Assembly: GCA_005883865.1 (NCBI GenBank) | Contig: VBAO01000102.1 | Span: 1 to 6,872, forward strand | Direction of reading: 5' to 3' | Source of the DNA: Candidatus Segetimicrobium genomatis | Lineage (GTDB): Bacteria > Sysuimicrobiota > Sysuimicrobiia > Sysuimicrobiales > Segetimicrobiaceae | Length of the DNA stretch: 6,872 bases | In this document: positions 5,312 to 6,872 of the stretch, piece after piece | Layout of the letters: every line of letters starts with the position of its first letter | Numbering within the stretch: position 1 is the first letter of the stretch | Position numbers and translations under genes: made by a program | The notes under the pieces: generated by a model | What the model saw: the letters and a program-made list of their open reading frames with translations, nothing else | What the model was told of the DNA's origin: nothing | The model's database searches: none

Positions 5312-6872
5312 TTAGGCGTACGGGAGCCGAGCCAGCGCCTCTCCCAGGGCCTCCGCAAGCGGCGCCATCGTCTCCGCGCCGAAGGCGAGCCGGGCGCCGG
5401 CGGCTTCGAAGAGCTGCGGGAGCGGTCGGCTCCCTCCGAGCGCCAGGGCGCCCCGGTAGCGGGCGACGGCCTCGCCGGAGTCCGAGCGCGTCGCCTGGAG
5501 CCAGACCTGGAGCGCCCCCAGCTGGGCCACGCCGTATTCGATGTAATAAAAGGGCGCGAGGAAAATGTGCAGCTGCCGGTGCCAGAAATACGCCAGGGCG
5601 TCCTCGTACCCCGTCCAATCGACCGCGCGGTTGAACCGGCGGTAGGTCTCGAGCCACGCCCGGCGCCGCTCCTCCGGCGTGTGTGCGGGGTGCGTGTACA
5701 GCCAGTGCTGAAAGGCGTCGACCGTGGCGATCCACGGCATGCCGCGCGGCACCAGCACGCCCTCGAGCAACTCGCGGGATGCCCGGCGGGCGTGCTCGAC
5801 ACTCGGGTAGATGAGATCGAAGTGGGGCGCGGCGAGCAGCTCCATGCCCATCGACGCCACCTCGGCGAACTCCAGGGGAGCGTGCCGGTAGGCGATGAGC
5901 GGCTCCTCGCGCGCCGCAACGGCGTGGAAGGCGTGGCCGCTCTCGTGGAGCAGCACGCGGACATCGTCGGCGGCGGGCACATTGGCGAAGATGAACGGCC
6001 ACCGGCGCTCGTCGAGGGTTTCCTGGTAGCCGCCGGGCGCCTTGCCTTTGCGCCGTTCCAGGTCGAACAGCCCCTGGTCGCGCATGAACCGGAAGACGTC
6101 GCCGAACTCGGGGTGGACCTTCCGGAACACCGCCTCGCAGCGGCCCAGGAGGTCCTCGGTCCGGTCGAACTCCGGGAGGGGCGCGCGGCGGAGCGGATCG
6201 ACGTCGAGGTCCCACGGCCGGAGCGCCTCCACGCCGAGGAGCCGCTGCCGCTCCTTCATCACCCGTTCGGTCAGGGGCACGAAACAGGCCACGACCGCCT
6301 CGTGGAAGCGCCGGCAGTCCTCCGGCCCGTAGTCGAACCGCTCGCGCGCCCGGAACGCGTAGTCCCGGAACGAGTCGAAGCCCGCGTTGCGCGCGATCCG
6401 CAGCCGCAGGTCCCGGAGCCGGTCGAAGAGGACCTCGAGCGCCTCCCGGTCCCGGCGCATCCGCTCCGCGACGAGCGCCCAGGCCTCCTGCCGGACCGAA
6501 CGCTCGGGGTCTTTGAGAAACCCGCTCAATTGCTCCAGGGTGTGTTCCTGGCCGCGGTAGACGACCGTCATCGCGCCCCGGAGCTTCTGGTACTGCTGTG
6601 CCATCTCTTCTTCCGCGACCTGGAGGGGCAGGTTCTCCTCCCGGTAGAGGGCGAACCGGTTCTCGACCTTCCGATCGAGCACCCGGTAGCGCTCCGGGAG
6701 CGCGCGCCGGTGCGGGCTCGCCAGGTAGGCCTCGTCCAGCCGGTGGTCCAGCTGCTTCCAGCGCGGCGTGATCTCCCGCACGAAGTCCAGGTGGGCCCGC
6801 TCCCGCTCCGGATCGTCGGTCTGTGAGGTCATCGCGATGTAGCGGCGGGCACCCTCTTCGGCCACCGCCGCT
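5312..6872 (-). CDS. M3-family zinc oligoendopeptidase (PepF-like), 5' partial
   Basis: Metallopeptidase of family M3, oligoendopeptidase F type, which cleaves short peptides, usually in the cytoplasm. The frame is open to the right edge. The GTG at 6865 is only the first possible start in the window, and the family-like text begins immediately (EEGARRYIAMTSQTDDPE). PepF-like relatives are usually about 560-600 residues, against 517 from that GTG, so an N-terminal segment of perhaps 50-90 residues is probably outside. Numbered from the GTG, the zinc site is HESGH (307-311, bases 5933-5947), with His307 and His311 as ligands and Glu308 as catalytic base. The third ligand is probably Glu335 in LEFAEVASMGMELL. 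Other family-type segments are NRFALYREENLPLQ (69-82), YQKLRGAMTV (92-101), RNAGFDSFRDYAFRARERFDY (159-179) and the C-terminal FLAPFYYIEYGVAQLGALQVW (435-455), which carries the conserved tyrosines near the active site. No signal peptide can be judged because the N-terminus is missing. The stop is TAA at 5312-5314. The active site appears intact. Confidence 0.93.
   Translation of the reverse strand, partial: AAVAEEGARRYIAMTSQTDDPERERAHLDFVREITPRWKQLDHRLDEAYLASPHRRALPERYRVLDRKVENRFALYREENLPLQVAEEEMAQQYQKLRGAMTVVYRGQEHTLEQLSGFLKDPERSVRQEAWALVAERMRRDREALEVLFDRLRDLRLRIARNAGFDSFRDYAFRARERFDYGPEDCRRFHEAVVACFVPLTERVMKERQRLLGVEALRPWDLDVDPLRRAPLPEFDRTEDLLGRCEAVFRKVHPEFGDVFRFMRDQGLFDLERRKGKAPGGYQETLDERRWPFIFANVPAADDVRVLLHESGHAFHAVAAREEPLIAYRHAPLEFAEVASMGMELLAAPHFDLIYPSVEHARRASRELLEGVLVPRGMPWIATVDAFQHWLYTHPAHTPEERRRAWLETYRRFNRAVDWTGYEDALAYFWHRQLHIFLAPFYYIEYGVAQLGALQVWLQATRSDSGEAVARYRGALALGGSRPLPQLFEAAGARLAFGAETMAPLAEALGEALARLPYA

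Noticed and set aside
5222..6826. Long + strand open frame (534 codons) opposite the M3 peptidase
   Set aside because: The - strand carries an intact zinc site and full family similarity; the + strand translation is low-complexity with no recognisable domain, so it is a shadow of GC-rich codon use.
1..6872. An undescribed defence, mobile or biosynthetic system
   Set aside because: All six genes belong to known housekeeping or metabolic families. There are no direct repeats, integrases, toxins, unusual base composition blocks or unexplained gaps above about 100 bp.

Overview
This is a GC-rich bacterial window (roughly two thirds G+C by eye) that is almost fully coding. It holds six genes. Two lie on the + strand in the left 2.6 kb, and four on the - strand from 2.65 kb to the right edge. 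I found no tRNA, rRNA, CRISPR array, insertion sequence or phage gene. Gene content is chromosomal housekeeping and metabolism. The lineage cannot be fixed from this window. The combination of a YbdK-type carboxylate-amine ligase, a YkuK/DUF458 protein and a PepF-like M3 peptidase at high GC would fit a GC-rich Bacillota-like or uncultured Terrabacteria-type lineage, but this is a guess.

Left part (+ strand). The window opens inside a YbdK-like carboxylate-amine ligase (GCS2 family), whose first few dozen codons lie outside. After 33 bp comes an AMP-forming acyl-CoA synthetase. Its reading frame is broken near 1180: the first ~40 codons are in one frame and the remaining ~485 in another. About 17 family-typical residues are missing at the junction, so this looks like a short deletion of non-triplet length (real, or a sequencing/assembly error). 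It also carries Ala in place of the near-invariant Gly of the phosphate-binding loop.

Centre (- strand). leuD, leuC and a YkuK/DUF458 RNase H-like gene form a compact unit, read in the order ykuK-leuC-leuD. ykuK and leuC overlap by 4 bp (ATGA), and leuC and leuD are 4 bp apart. LeuC and LeuD together make isopropylmalate isomerase of leucine synthesis. The function of the YkuK protein is unknown. A plausible sigma-70-type promoter lies just before ykuK at 5229-5258. The acyl-CoA synthetase and leuD converge with only 15 bp between their stop codons.

Right part (- strand). A zinc metallopeptidase of family M3 (oligoendopeptidase F-like) runs off the right edge, so its N-terminus is missing. 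An 82-97 bp gap (depending on the ykuK start) separates it from ykuK. This gap holds the promoter and a GC-rich hairpin.

I see no new multi-gene system here. The points worth a second look are the broken acyl-CoA synthetase with its altered P-loop and the tight coupling of a YkuK-family gene to leuCD.
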